This document shows, in pieces, positions 33,937 through 42,558 of a stretch of 64,000 nt of DNA. The number at the start of each line of letters is the position of its first letter. The first letter of the stretch is position 1. A model generated the notes under the pieces. The model worked only from the letters and a program-made list of their open reading frames with translations, searched no databases and was not told the DNA's origin. The stretch comes from Weeksellaceae bacterium (GTDB taxonomy: Bacteria; Bacteroidota; Bacteroidia; Flavobacteriales; Weeksellaceae), in assembly GCA_949788275.1 (NCBI GenBank), contig OX460916.1:1674001-1738000 (forward strand). Reading direction: 5' to 3'. A program made the position numbers and the translations under genes.

Positions 33937-33998
33937 AAGCCAACGAAGCAACGGATTCCGTCAGAAGCAAAGAAAAAGGCTTGGCTTTCTTTTTTTTT
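33937..33998 (+). terminator. Terminator candidate of the tRNA-like transcript
   Basis: AAGCCAA (33937-33943) pairs with TTGGCTT (33981-33987) around an inner hairpin ACGG-ATT-CCGT, followed by a T-run of eight. It ends 27 bases before the SPFH start codon and could separate the RNA from the mRNA or act as an attenuator. Confidence 0.5.
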
Positions 33999-34024
33999 AA
34001 TTAAACAACTATAAACCTAACATC

Positions 34025-35119
34025 ATGAAAAAATTAACAGTACAACCAAACGAAATAGCCATCAATCGCCAAGATAAAACCATTAAAAAAATCTATACAG
34101 CCGGAACCTACTGGATCTTTCCTTGGGCAACGGTAGAAGTTTTTGATATCAATTTACCAATTGAAGAGTCTCTGCATGGGTTGTTTCAAAACAATCAACA
34201 ACTTCAGTCTATGGTCGATTATGTTGAGGCAGCCCATAACGAAGCAATCTTGGTCTTCGTAAATAAGCAGTTTAAAACAGCATATCAAAATAGCAATGCG
34301 ATGTTTTGGAAAGAAACCACCCAACTGAAGTGGGAAAAACACACCTTGAGTTCAACTGAAATTGTAAAGAACTTACAGCCCCAACAATTGGAGTGTTTAC
34401 GACAAATTGGAGCGATAAGAAACTTTTGTGTACCCGCTTTTTTTGAAGGCCTATTATTTGTTAACGAACAATTCATAGACGTTTTAAAACCAGGCGACTA
34501 TGCTTTTTACAAAAATGAGACAGCTATTCACGTGGTCATTCGTGAAATACGAACACAAACAATGGAGATACTTGGGCAAGAAATTTTAACCAAAGACAAA
34601 GCACAACTGCGCATCAATTGTATGCTGCATTACCAATTGACCAATTTTAGAAAAGCTTATGAATCGAACCGAGATTTTGAAAAAAATTTGTACCAGACCA
34701 TTCAATTGGGGTTACGTGAATTTATTGGTGGATTAAGCTTTGATGAATTAATGGCAGATAAGAATTCGGTTTCTTCTTTCTTAATCGATCAATACCGGAC
34801 ATCCTTTCAAGCAATCGGTATTGATATCAAAGAAGCAGGCATCAAAGACATCATCTTACCGGGTGATATTCGCGAAATTATGAACAAAGTCTTAATTGCC
34901 GAAAAAAACGCGCAAGCCAATTCCATTATGCGTCGTGAAGAAACGGCTTCTACCCGAAGCTTGCTTAACACAGCCAAATTGATGGAAGAAAACGAGTTAT
35001 TATGGAAACTAAAGGAAATGGAATACATTGAAAAAGTCGCTGAAAAAGTGAACTCAATTTCTATTTCGGGTGGTGGAAATGTACTAAATGAATTGAAAAC
35101 CTTATTTATAAAACCTTAA
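34025..35119 (+). CDS. SPFH/band-7 (slipin-like) protein without membrane anchor
   Basis: This 364-residue protein has a C-terminal SPFH/band-7 domain (about 150-300: ILTKDKAQLRINCMLHYQL, NLYQTIQLGLREFIGG, IGIDIKEAGIKDIILPGDIR) and a helical tail (AEKNAQANSIMRREETASTR onward). Residues 1-150 hold what looks like a duplicated small module (AGTYWIFPW near 27, PGDYAFYKN near 158). Unlike stomatins and slipins it has no N-terminal hydrophobic hairpin, so it may be cytosolic. It precedes rtcB by one base, so they are surely co-transcribed. SPFH proteins form large ring assemblies; a scaffold role in RNA repair is an inference from this pairing, which is recurrent in bacterial RNA-repair operons. 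Confidence 0.82.
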   Translation: MKKLTVQPNEIAINRQDKTIKKIYTAGTYWIFPWATVEVFDINLPIEESLHGLFQNNQQLQSMVDYVEAAHNEAILVFVNKQFKTAYQNSNAMFWKETTQLKWEKHTLSSTEIVKNLQPQQLECLRQIGAIRNFCVPAFFEGLLFVNEQFIDVLKPGDYAFYKNETAIHVVIREIRTQTMEILGQEILTKDKAQLRINCMLHYQLTNFRKAYESNRDFEKNLYQTIQLGLREFIGGLSFDELMADKNSVSSFLIDQYRTSFQAIGIDIKEAGIKDIILPGDIREIMNKVLIAEKNAQANSIMRREETASTRSLLNTAKLMEENELLWKLKEMEYIEKVAEKVNSISISGGGNVLNELKTLFIKP

Positions 35120-35120
35120 A

Positions 35121-36560
35121 ATGAAAGCAATAACACAACATAAACAACCCCTAAACGGTAATGATTTAATCGCATTAGGTTATCCTGAAAATGAAATTCT
35201 AGGGGTTGCCTTAAAAATAAATCGGAAAAGAACAGGGTTAACCAAAGCTGAAATGCTCGCTCATTATGCAGCCGTATTCGCCCATCCAGAAAATTTTATA
35301 ACACATCCTCTATTTAAATCCTTAGCCAAAGGCTTTATAGACGGTATTCATTTACCCAAAGAAAACACCATTCCATTAAGAGAAGAGGTCATCCCCTACG
35401 CCCTCTATGGCGAAAAACAGATTGAAGACGGCGCTAGAAAACAAATGAATATAGCAATGCAATTACCCATAACGGTGGCTGGTGCTTTAATGCCAGATGC
35501 TCACCAAGGATATGGTCTACCGATTGGTGGGGTGTTAGCCACAAAAAATGCGGTTATTCCTTATGGGGTTGGTGTGGATATCGGGTGCCGAATGGCGATG
35601 TCTATTTTCGATTTACCCGCTTCACATTACTTTAGCCATCACGATCAATTAAAGGAGATCATTCTTGGAAACACCAAATTTGGTGCTGGCCATGGTTTTC
35701 ATGGAAAATACAAAGCAGAACACGCCGTATTAGACGATGCTAAATTCGAAACCAATCCCTTTATTGCAAATCTTAAAGACAAGGCTTGGTCTCAATTAGG
35801 GTCTTCAGGCGGAGGGAATCATTTCGTTGAATTTGGAATCCTCGATTTTAAAGAAACCGATGCGGAATTAAACATTGAGAAAGGTCAATATCTAGCACTG
35901 TTAACCCATTCAGGATCTAGAGGATTTGGAGCAACCATTGCAGGGCATTATACCCATCTCGCTAAAAGTATGTGCCCTTTACCCTACCAAGCTAAAAATT
36001 TAGCCTACTTGGATTTAGATACCCAGGAAGGTCAGGATTATTGGTTAGCGATGACGTTAGCGGGAGATTATGCCTCAGCCTGTCATGCCGTAATTCATCA
36101 GAAGATTACCACTGCACTAGGTGCTGAAGTCATGGCAACCATTGAAAACCATCATAATTTTGCCTGGAAAGAAATGTTGAATGGAGAAGAGGTAATTGTT
36201 CACCGAAAAGGAGCGACTCCTGCCGCTAAAGGGGTTATGGGAATAATTCCTGGCTCGATGACCGCCCCTGGTTTCTTGGTTCGCGGAAAAGGAGAAGCCA
36301 ATGCGATTAATTCGGCCTCTCACGGTGCAGGAAGGCAAATGAGTAGAACCCAAGCTATAAAATCGCTCGATCAAAAAGCGATCACCAACTACTTAAATGA
36401 CGTTGGAATTACCTTAATGGGTGCAGGAAAAGATGAAGCTCCGATGGCTTATAAAGATATTCACGAGGTGATGGCTGCACAAACCGATTTAGTGAATGTG
36501 GTAGCTACGTTTACACCCAAAATGGTGCGTATGGCCGATGATGGAAGTAAAGAAGATTAA
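35121..36560 (+). CDS. rtcB: RNA-splicing ligase RtcB
   Basis: This 479-residue enzyme joins RNA 2',3'-cyclic phosphate (or 3'-phosphate) ends to 5'-OH ends using GTP and Mn(II). Its motifs are complete: MPDAHQGYGLPIGGV, GVDIGCRMAM (Cys156, metal ligand), SSGGGNHFVEFG, THSGSRGFG, ENHHNFAW and ASHGAGRQMSR (His401, guanylylated residue). Length is that of the long archaeal-like form (about 480) rather than E. coli RtcB (408). It is second in the SPFH-rtcB operon; no rtcA, archease or Ro60 gene is nearby. Its substrate here may be cleaved tRNA or the tRNA-like RNA upstream. Confidence 0.96.
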   Translation: MKAITQHKQPLNGNDLIALGYPENEILGVALKINRKRTGLTKAEMLAHYAAVFAHPENFITHPLFKSLAKGFIDGIHLPKENTIPLREEVIPYALYGEKQIEDGARKQMNIAMQLPITVAGALMPDAHQGYGLPIGGVLATKNAVIPYGVGVDIGCRMAMSIFDLPASHYFSHHDQLKEIILGNTKFGAGHGFHGKYKAEHAVLDDAKFETNPFIANLKDKAWSQLGSSGGGNHFVEFGILDFKETDAELNIEKGQYLALLTHSGSRGFGATIAGHYTHLAKSMCPLPYQAKNLAYLDLDTQEGQDYWLAMTLAGDYASACHAVIHQKITTALGAEVMATIENHHNFAWKEMLNGEEVIVHRKGATPAAKGVMGIIPGSMTAPGFLVRGKGEANAINSASHGAGRQMSRTQAIKSLDQKAITNYLNDVGITLMGAGKDEAPMAYKDIHEVMAAQTDLVNVVATFTPKMVRMADDGSKED

Positions 36561-36886
36561 TAAATAATCTATCCTACCGCATTGGTCCAGAGTTGTTCGT
36601 TAATAGGTCAGTTGGAAACGGAACTATCTGGTTGAAACAGACTAAGAATCGAGAAAAACTATAAATCAAAGATATTTGATCGAGAAAAACTATTAATCGT
36701 TCTAAAAATAGATTCTTAACAAAAACAGCACAAATACCTAAAAATAAGAGCTATAAAACTATTCGACAACACTAATTATCTAATTTAAACATAACAAAGA
36801 GCTAATCAACAAAAGTTATTAACAAGATTATTCACAATTAAAAAGTTTATCTACCTTTGCCTAACATTTAATAATAAACATAGAAA
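36561..36886. other. Intergenic region with 20-bp direct repeats
   Basis: ATCGAGAAAAACTATAAATC (36648-36667) recurs at 36679-36698 with one mismatch. No clear terminator follows rtcB. A promoter for the next gene lies at 36852-36859. Nothing else is recognised. Confidence 0.5.
36852..36859 (+). promoter_or_regulatory. -7 box of the 2OG-Fe oxygenase gene
   Basis: TACCTTTG fits TAnnTTTG and lies 27 bases before the ATG at 36887. Confidence 0.55.
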
Positions 36887-37840
36887 ATGTCACAAAACGG
36901 AATTCCATCGGTCAATTTAGCAGACTTCTTATCAGAAGATCCAGCTCGAAAACAAAAATTCGTTAATGAAATAGGGAAAGCCTATGAAGAAATAGGATTT
37001 GTTGCTTTAAAAGGCCATTTCTTATCAGACGAACTTGTGGAGAATTTATATAAAAATGTACGTGAGTTTTATGCTTTACCTACAGAAACAAAAAGAAGTT
37101 ACATCATTGAAGGCATTGGTGGACAACGTGGATACACGGCTTTTGGTACAGAGCATGCAAAAGACAAACCAGAAGGCGATTTAAAAGAGTTTTGGCACTT
37201 TGGTCAGTATTTAGAAGAGGCCGATAAGCCCGCTTTTAACTACCCAGAAAATGTGAGTGTTAATGAAGTAGCTGATTTTAATCAATACGGAGAGGAAGCT
37301 TTTAAAAACTTAGAAAAAACAGGTGTTTACGTATTACGTGCTTTAGCTATTTTCTTAGGCTTAGATGAATTCTACTTTGACAAAAAGGTACAAAAAGGAA
37401 ATTCTATTTTACGTGCAATTCACTACCCACCTATCACGGAAGAACCTAAAGGAGCTGTACGCGCCGGAGCCCATGGAGATATTAACTTAATTACCTTATT
37501 GATGGGTGCTCAAGGTAGAGGTCTTCAAGTACAACGTCACGACGGGACTTGGGTTGATGCCATTGCTGAAGAAGATGAATTGGTTATTAATGTAGGTGAT
37601 ATGCTATCGAGACACACCAACAACCGTTTAAAATCAACGATCCATCAAGTCGTTAACCCGGATAAAGAGTTATGGGGAACATCGCGATTTTCGATCCCTT
37701 TCTTTATGCATCCTGTTAGCGAGATGGACTTGTCGGTCTTAGAAAATTGTGTTTCTGAAGAGAACCCAAAACAATTTGATGATATTACGGCAGGAGATTT
37801 CTTAACGCAACGTTTAAGAGAAATTGGACTGATTAAATAA
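36887..37840 (+). CDS. 2-oxoglutarate/Fe(II) oxygenase, isopenicillin N synthase-like
   Basis: This 317-residue protein has the N-terminal DIOX_N part (VNLADFLSED, AYEEIGFVALKGH) and the 2OG-Fe(II) domain with HGDINLITLL (His-x-Asp), the distal histidine in KSTIHQV and the co-substrate motif RFSIPFF. Such enzymes couple decarboxylation of 2-oxoglutarate to oxidation of a substrate; relatives include isopenicillin N synthase and plant dioxygenases, but the name does not imply beta-lactam synthesis. No pathway neighbours help. Active-site residues are complete, so it should be functional. Confidence 0.9.
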   Translation: MSQNGIPSVNLADFLSEDPARKQKFVNEIGKAYEEIGFVALKGHFLSDELVENLYKNVREFYALPTETKRSYIIEGIGGQRGYTAFGTEHAKDKPEGDLKEFWHFGQYLEEADKPAFNYPENVSVNEVADFNQYGEEAFKNLEKTGVYVLRALAIFLGLDEFYFDKKVQKGNSILRAIHYPPITEEPKGAVRAGAHGDINLITLLMGAQGRGLQVQRHDGTWVDAIAEEDELVINVGDMLSRHTNNRLKSTIHQVVNPDKELWGTSRFSIPFFMHPVSEMDLSVLENCVSEENPKQFDDITAGDFLTQRLREIGLIK

Positions 37841-37870
37841 TTTGATTCAAGGCCCTATTTATAAATAATA

Positions 37871-37904
37871 AAAAATGCGATGAAGTCTTTCATCGCATTT
37901 TTTA
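37871..37904. terminator. Terminator between convergent genes
   Basis: AAAAATGCGATGAA and TTCATCGCATTTTT form a 14-bp stem with a 4-base loop. It ends the oxygenase transcript and overlaps the stop codon of the convergent gene. Confidence 0.88.
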
Positions 37905-38420
37905 TTGATAATCTTTCACATACATATGGTGATTAAATATATTCATACATAATAACGTATATTTATAATCGTGTTTATTGATATTCACTTCAAAAGCGGG
38001 TTCCGTATTATGGAACTTAATCTTTAGATCATCGTTTCTATCAATCATCAGATAAATAGATGAAATAATAGGTCGAATATCGCTCATCCACTGGTCGAGG
38101 TCATCAAACGAATTTTTGATGATTTGAAAACGATTGAAATAGTCTTGGAATTTTTTCTCATAGCGCTGAATTTGGGTAAGGCGATCGAGTTCACGATAGA
38201 GATCGATAAAAACGCATAAATCTTCGCGTTTACTACACACACATGGATAAAGTTTTTTTCCTTGATAGAACCAAGCAGACCACTTGCTACAAGCAGTTTG
38301 ATTAATGGCTTCTTTGAATTCATTTTCATACTTCAGGAGCCACCAATTCATTCGACAAATTTTTAAGTTTCCTTTTGCCAATCCGATTAGTTCTTCGATA
38401 TAAGCCCTTACATACAACAT
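37902..38420 (-). CDS. Hypothetical protein, 172 residues
   Basis: No family is recognised. There is no signal peptide. The first half is helical and rich in Trp, Cys and Lys (MNWWLLKYENEF, CSKWSAWFYQGKKLYPCVCS), and the second half is helical then beta-rich, with several aspartates. Composition and codon use resemble the neighbours. The stop codon lies within the shared terminator, as is usual for real convergent genes in this window, which supports that it is expressed. The next gene upstream on the same strand is 68 bases away and may share its transcript. Confidence 0.6.
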   Translation of the reverse strand: MLYVRAYIEELIGLAKGNLKICRMNWWLLKYENEFKEAINQTACSKWSAWFYQGKKLYPCVCSKREDLCVFIDLYRELDRLTQIQRYEKKFQDYFNRFQIIKNSFDDLDQWMSDIRPIISSIYLMIDRNDDLKIKFHNTEPAFEVNINKHDYKYTLLCMNIFNHHMYVKDYQ

Positions 38421-38488
38421 AGCTACTAATTGAATAATTTTATAATGAATTATCTAATTTACGAAACTTATCGGCTTCTTTGGCTGTT

Positions 38489-39070
38489 TTAAGCTATTTT
38501 AAGAATTTTTATGATTTTGAAGTTTACGTCCAGGTTTACTTGATAGAATAAAATATGCTCTTTTTGCTTTCCATTATCAGAATACACATGTCGAATAGGG
38601 AATGTAACAACAAAAGGTTTTTTATCTTGCGGCTTAACTTGGTGTATGAATGCCTGATAAACTAATTGATACCACGTATCTAAGGGAGCATATATCCCAA
38701 AATAATGGGGGTAATCTAAATCTTTAAGAGTTTGATAAACGTAATGGATCGTATAACGATCAATTTCTATTTTAGAAACACAATTCAATTGGGGATTAGC
38801 TTTACAGAAAACAACATCAGTTTCATAGCGAGGTTGATCGAGTATTATTTCAAAATCAGTAAAATCCACTTTATCAAATTTATTGATTGTTGCATCAATC
38901 ACAATCTTTGTATTAGCTGTTTTAAAATCACTAGCAATGGCCTCTACTAAGCTGTTGTAGATTTCACCTCGCACCAGATAAGGATTCACTTGCTGAGCTG
39001 ATAAAAAGACTGAGCAGCATAAGAAAAGTGATAAGTAAATAAATGAACTGAAAAATGAATAAATATTCAT
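38489..39070 (-). CDS. Exported hypothetical protein, 193 residues
   Basis: A signal peptide (about 1-25, with FIYLSLFLCCSVFLSAQQ) marks it as exported. The mature part alternates strands and helices and includes two isolated cysteines (VVFCKANPQLNCVSK) that could form a disulfide. No family is recognised. It is upstream of, and in the same direction as, the 172-residue hypothetical protein; the pair may form a small unit. The upstream region (39071 onward) is AT-rich. Confidence 0.6.
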   Translation of the reverse strand: MNIYSFFSSFIYLSLFLCCSVFLSAQQVNPYLVRGEIYNSLVEAIASDFKTANTKIVIDATINKFDKVDFTDFEIILDQPRYETDVVFCKANPQLNCVSKIEIDRYTIHYVYQTLKDLDYPHYFGIYAPLDTWYQLVYQAFIHQVKPQDKKPFVVTFPIRHVYSDNGKQKEHILFYQVNLDVNFKIIKILKIA

Positions 39071-39352
39071 ATTGAAGGGTCTATCTAAATGATTACCGAA
39101 TGTATTTATTTTTTTTTAGAAAAATAAATAAATATTTATAAAAAACAATAAACCTGCTAAAAGATAATACTATGTTTCCATTACTGTTAAAAAACTCATA
39201 AAAATCAACAACATGCTATATATCATTATTTATATTCAAAAAAAAATCGGAGATTTGTCCTATCAAATAATTTATTCATAGATGTAATTAAGTAATGCAT
39301 TAAGCAGTATTTTTTTACTTTTTAGAGTTTTTTATAGTAGTTTAGGTTGGTT

Positions 39353-39383
39353 AATAATCCGTTCTCAGAACGGATTATTTTTG
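39353..39383 (+). terminator. Orphan terminator-like hairpin
   Basis: CCGTT and AACGG with A/T arms form the hairpin and TTATTTTTG follows. No plus-strand gene ends upstream of it, so it may close an untranslated RNA beginning after 39071. Confidence 0.5.
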
Positions 39384-39626
39384 TTTATAGTGGTTTGGAA
39401 TAAATCTACCATCCATGGATCTATTCTTAAAGCTTATTTCTCCACACGGTTAGTCTATTCCGCTTTATTCATTTCTCAAACTTCTTACAGCCCTAACTAC
39501 AAGCTATTTACCATGGATTAATACTCAATTCTAAACAAGGTATTTTTTTTACAAATATAACACTCGATAATACTTATTCTGTACTATTAAGTATTCCCCA
39601 TAGGGACATTACATATCCAATCTACA

Positions 39627-39634
39627 TAAGTTTG
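39627..39634 (+). promoter_or_regulatory. -7 box of the three-paralogue operon
   Basis: TAAGTTTG fits TAnnTTTG. It would give a leader of about 53 bases before the first gene at 39694. Confidence 0.5.
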
Positions 39635-39693
39635 TAATAAAATTACTTATAATTTATTCAATCAAGTAATTACAATTTATTAATCAGCAAATC

Positions 39694-40479
39694 ATGAAGT
39701 TAGCATTTACCCTGATCGCACTCTGTTTTCATATGCTCCATTGTTTCGGACAAATTGGAATAGGAACGGATACTGTAGATCCATCGATACTATTACAAAT
39801 AGAAGACAAATTAAATACAACTGATCAAGGAGGAGTTCTTTTCCCTCGCATTGCTCTTCTAGCAGCGAATAGTATTGCCCCCATAGAAGGCAGCCCTACC
39901 ACAGGACTAATGATTTACAATACGGCTACTTCTGGTACTGCTAGCGATAGTGTCAGCCCTGGCTTATACTATTGGGACAATGACTTAAAGCGATGGAGCA
40001 GAATGACTCAAAAGAATCAACATGCTGTGGCTTTATTTTCGAATCAGGATACAAAAACAGATATTAATGCAAAAAAAGGTGTGTATGCAGATTTATTTGC
40101 CAATACTCGTTTCAATTACAACACAGCACTTTATCAAAAAATAAATAACACAACCCTTCAAATTAATGAAGTAGGTTACTATAAAGTAATACTGAATTTA
40201 GATTTAGCCTCTTCTGGAGGGGCCGATAATTTCGGATTAGAGGTATTGGTCAATGAAAGGGAAGATATTGTTTCCGAAAACATGTACATTCCTGGACGTT
40301 GGAATTCAGCAAGTTCTCCTGAAAAATTTTTCCCAAATGGCCGTTCATTTACCATTTATATCCCGATTAATACAGCCAGAAGCACCATCAATATTAAAAC
40401 CTACCAAATCGACCCGAACACCGATGTATATTTTAAAAATCCTGATACATCAACCATATCCATTGAAAAGATCCGATAA
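39694..40479 (+). CDS. Secreted C1q-like protein, paralogue 1
   Basis: This 261-residue protein has a signal peptide (about 1-19, ending HCFGQ), an N-terminal module with QIGIGTDTVDPSILLQI, GVLFPRIALLA, GLMIYNTA and PGLYYWDNDLKRW, and a C-terminal beta-rich domain whose spacing (TLQINEVGYYKVILNL, ending STISIEKIR) resembles a C1q/TNF-like jelly roll. The N-terminal pattern is widespread in surface proteins of Flavobacteriia. It is first of three tandem paralogues, 2 bases before the next. No T9SS tail is seen. Function may be in binding or adhesion, but this is inference. Confidence 0.75.
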   Translation: MKLAFTLIALCFHMLHCFGQIGIGTDTVDPSILLQIEDKLNTTDQGGVLFPRIALLAANSIAPIEGSPTTGLMIYNTATSGTASDSVSPGLYYWDNDLKRWSRMTQKNQHAVALFSNQDTKTDINAKKGVYADLFANTRFNYNTALYQKINNTTLQINEVGYYKVILNLDLASSGGADNFGLEVLVNEREDIVSENMYIPGRWNSASSPEKFFPNGRSFTIYIPINTARSTINIKTYQIDPNTDVYFKNPDTSTISIEKIR

Positions 40480-40481
40480 TT

Positions 40482-41282
40482 ATGAAAAATTTAACCTTAT
40501 TATTCAACATAAGTATGTTTTCGTTAAGCTCATTGATTTACAGTCAGGTAGCCTTTGGAACATCCACCGTCGAAAAAGGGATAGCCCTACAACTAGAAGC
40601 CAATGACAAAGGCGTATTGTTTCCACGGGTAGTTTTAACCTCTAAAAACGCCACATCACCTTTGCTAACATCTATACCTACAGGCACGATGGTTTTTAAT
40701 ACAAAAACTACAGGGACATTCCCTAATCTTATTACTCCTGGGCTTCATTGGTGGAGCGCTGAAGAAAAACAATGGACCAATGTAAACACTAATCTCGTTA
40801 ACCCTACTTTAAAATACACCAACAGAGAGTCGACCATCAACTACAACGTGGAATATTGGCAAAATGCTGAATTATTTGGGCAAAAAGTGTTTAATGAGAG
40901 TAATTCCGTTTACAACGTAAATTCATCAGCCCAAACATTAACCATCGGTATGGCTGGTTTATATGCTATTTCTCCTCTTTTATCATTTGATCGTCTTAAA
41001 GGAAGTCATTCATCTAGAATTTCATTAACTGCTCGGGTATACGTTAATGAAAAACCCGTAGGCACAGAACAAGTCATTAATCCGGGGTTTACCCACTCCA
41101 TTAATAAAGACCGTGGACTATTTTCCCATTCATTTACCGAATATCTTGAATTAGATAAAAATGATGTTATTAGTATTAAGCTTATGAAAACATATGGCTC
41201 TTATAGTGGATCAGCCGGTAAATCAGAAGTCCAATTTAAACAATCAGGCGATTCGAGTATTTCAATACTTCGCATTCGCTAA
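40482..41282 (+). CDS. Secreted C1q-like protein, paralogue 2
   Basis: This 266-residue paralogue has a signal peptide (about 1-21), the module VAFGTSTVEKGIALQLEA, GVLFPRVVLTSKNA, GTMVFNTK and PGLHWWSAEEKQW, then a C-terminal jelly-roll-like domain (TLTIGMAGLYAISPLL, ending SSISILRIR). It differs from paralogue 1 over most of its length while keeping the frame of motifs, so the duplication is old. It lies between paralogues 1 and 3 with gaps of 2 and 19 bases, in one operon. Confidence 0.75.
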   Translation: MKNLTLLFNISMFSLSSLIYSQVAFGTSTVEKGIALQLEANDKGVLFPRVVLTSKNATSPLLTSIPTGTMVFNTKTTGTFPNLITPGLHWWSAEEKQWTNVNTNLVNPTLKYTNRESTINYNVEYWQNAELFGQKVFNESNSVYNVNSSAQTLTIGMAGLYAISPLLSFDRLKGSHSSRISLTARVYVNEKPVGTEQVINPGFTHSINKDRGLFSHSFTEYLELDKNDVISIKLMKTYGSYSGSAGKSEVQFKQSGDSSISILRIR

Positions 41283-41301
41283 CTAACATGAATCATACAT
41301 T

Positions 41302-42096
41302 ATGAAATATATTTACACTATCGCTTTTTTATGGGTATTTAATCAAGGGTTTTGCCAAGTAGGAATAGGAACAATTACGCCTGAATCTTCTTCAATACTA
41401 GATGTTTCAGCCACGAATTTAGGCGTATTAATCCCTCGTGTGGCCCTAATTGCATTAAACAACTCCTCCCCTCTTGGAAACGATATTCCTGAGGGGACCA
41501 TAGTATTCAACATCTCCAATGCAGGAGAAGGCATAAATTCTGTTATTCCTGGGGTTTATATTTGGCAAAAGAATAGATGGGTATTCCCAGCTTCTATCGG
41601 CGTAGACTCCCAAGTTGCCGTACAATTTAATAATGAGAAATTTAGCTCGACTAATTTTAATCCAAACCGGGTTCATCAATCGGTACAGATTGATATTTTC
41701 CATCATCAAAAATTTAATGATGATTCAGACGTTTTTGAAAAAATCGATACCTATAGATTAAAAGTAAAAAAAGAAGGGCTATATCTAGTTTCAGCAAACT
41801 TAGCCTTACGTATAGTAACACCTGTTGAAGACTCTCGTATCAACAATTATATTCATTTTAAACTCGACGGACGATTGGCCTCATCGAGTATGAGTACCTT
41901 GGTTCCTCAATTTGACCCCAAAAAGACCGATATTGACGGACGATTTGCTTTTGGCTCAACCTCTTATATGCAAATTAATGCAGGACAGATAATTACATTA
42001 GAATCGGAAAAAGTAAAGGATGGTAAAAATTACGATGGAGAGGTCACCTTCGACAGAGACAGCCTTTCGAGCATTACGATCATAAGACTTCAATAA
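41302..42096 (+). CDS. Secreted C1q-like protein, paralogue 3
   Basis: This 264-residue protein repeats the plan of its two neighbours: signal peptide (about 1-19, ending QGFCQ), VGIGTITPESSSILDVS, GVLIPRVALIAL, GTIVFNIS and PGVYIWQKNRW, then the C-terminal domain (TYRLKVKKEGLYLVSANL, ending SSITIIRLQ). Its N-terminal motif is nearest to the common flavobacterial form. The set of three might make a hetero-trimer, since C1q-like folds assemble as trimers; that is a suggestion from number and order only. Confidence 0.75.
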   Translation: MKYIYTIAFLWVFNQGFCQVGIGTITPESSSILDVSATNLGVLIPRVALIALNNSSPLGNDIPEGTIVFNISNAGEGINSVIPGVYIWQKNRWVFPASIGVDSQVAVQFNNEKFSSTNFNPNRVHQSVQIDIFHHQKFNDDSDVFEKIDTYRLKVKKEGLYLVSANLALRIVTPVEDSRINNYIHFKLDGRLASSSMSTLVPQFDPKKTDIDGRFAFGSTSYMQINAGQIITLESEKVKDGKNYDGEVTFDRDSLSSITIIRLQ

Positions 42097-42558
42097 CCAT
42101 TAAAACAATCTTAGCACTAATCAACAAAACCCCAACTCACCCATGTTTATTAGCTAATAAATTCTCGTTCATATCAATAAATAATAACCGTTATAGGGAT
42201 TAGCTATCTTAAGAGAAATGAATACTTTATCTTTCTTTAGCGACAATACTTTATCTGTGGCAATAAGATCTTGCTTCAGCATATTTGAAAAACAACAAGA
42301 AAGTAGTACATAAAACTGCTTCTGTTGAATGAACCCTATCCAGTGGAAAAAGCGAATTTTTTAATTCAATGGCACACCCTTGCGTAGTAAAAAATAAAGA
42401 TTGGTTTTGGACATTTGATTTTATTCATTAAAACTTTCCGTTTTGTACATGAATATAACACAGCTAACTAAGCTTAACAAATTGCGCCAACTTCAAATTG
42501 GTTTTTTTTTCTATCTTGCAAACTATAACGAAACAAGAAATTAGAAATCACAAATAGA
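42097..42558. other. Intergenic region without recognisable gene
   Basis: About 460 bases of AT-rich sequence. I see no coding frame, tRNA or convincing terminator. A TATCTTGC near 42512 is a poor promoter match for the thiolase gene. Confidence 0.5.

Larger units (their letters stand above)
33540..33998 (+). ncRNA. Structured noncoding transcript candidate upstream of SPFH-rtcB
   Basis: About 460 bases hold no plausible gene but many local helices. These include TTGTGCT/AGCACGA (33582-33600 region), the permuted tRNA-like module (33655-33724), a helix GGCTA/TAGCC (33730-33734 with 33766-33770) enclosing a 7-bp hairpin GCCATCG-GTT-CGATGGC (33746-33762), and a final helix AAGCCAA/TTGGCTT (33937-33943 with 33981-33987) running into a run of T (33990-33998). 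That last structure looks like an intrinsic terminator before the SPFH gene. A motif GTCGAAAG (33567-33574) has the general form I recall for the Ro60-binding strand of Y RNAs. Limits of the transcript are guesses. Confidence 0.5.
39071..39693. other. AT-rich intergenic region with an orphan terminator
   Basis: These 623 bases hold no plausible gene. A 13-bp perfect inverted repeat (AATAATCCGTTCT at 39353-39365, complement at 39367-39379) with a T-run after it looks like a terminator on the plus strand with no gene before it. A -7 box at 39627-39634 belongs to the downstream genes. Confidence 0.5.

Noticed and set aside
36887-37840. Beta-lactam biosynthesis from the isopenicillin N synthase resemblance
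   Set aside because: The fold is shared by many 2OG-Fe oxygenases and no peptide synthetase or other pathway gene is present.
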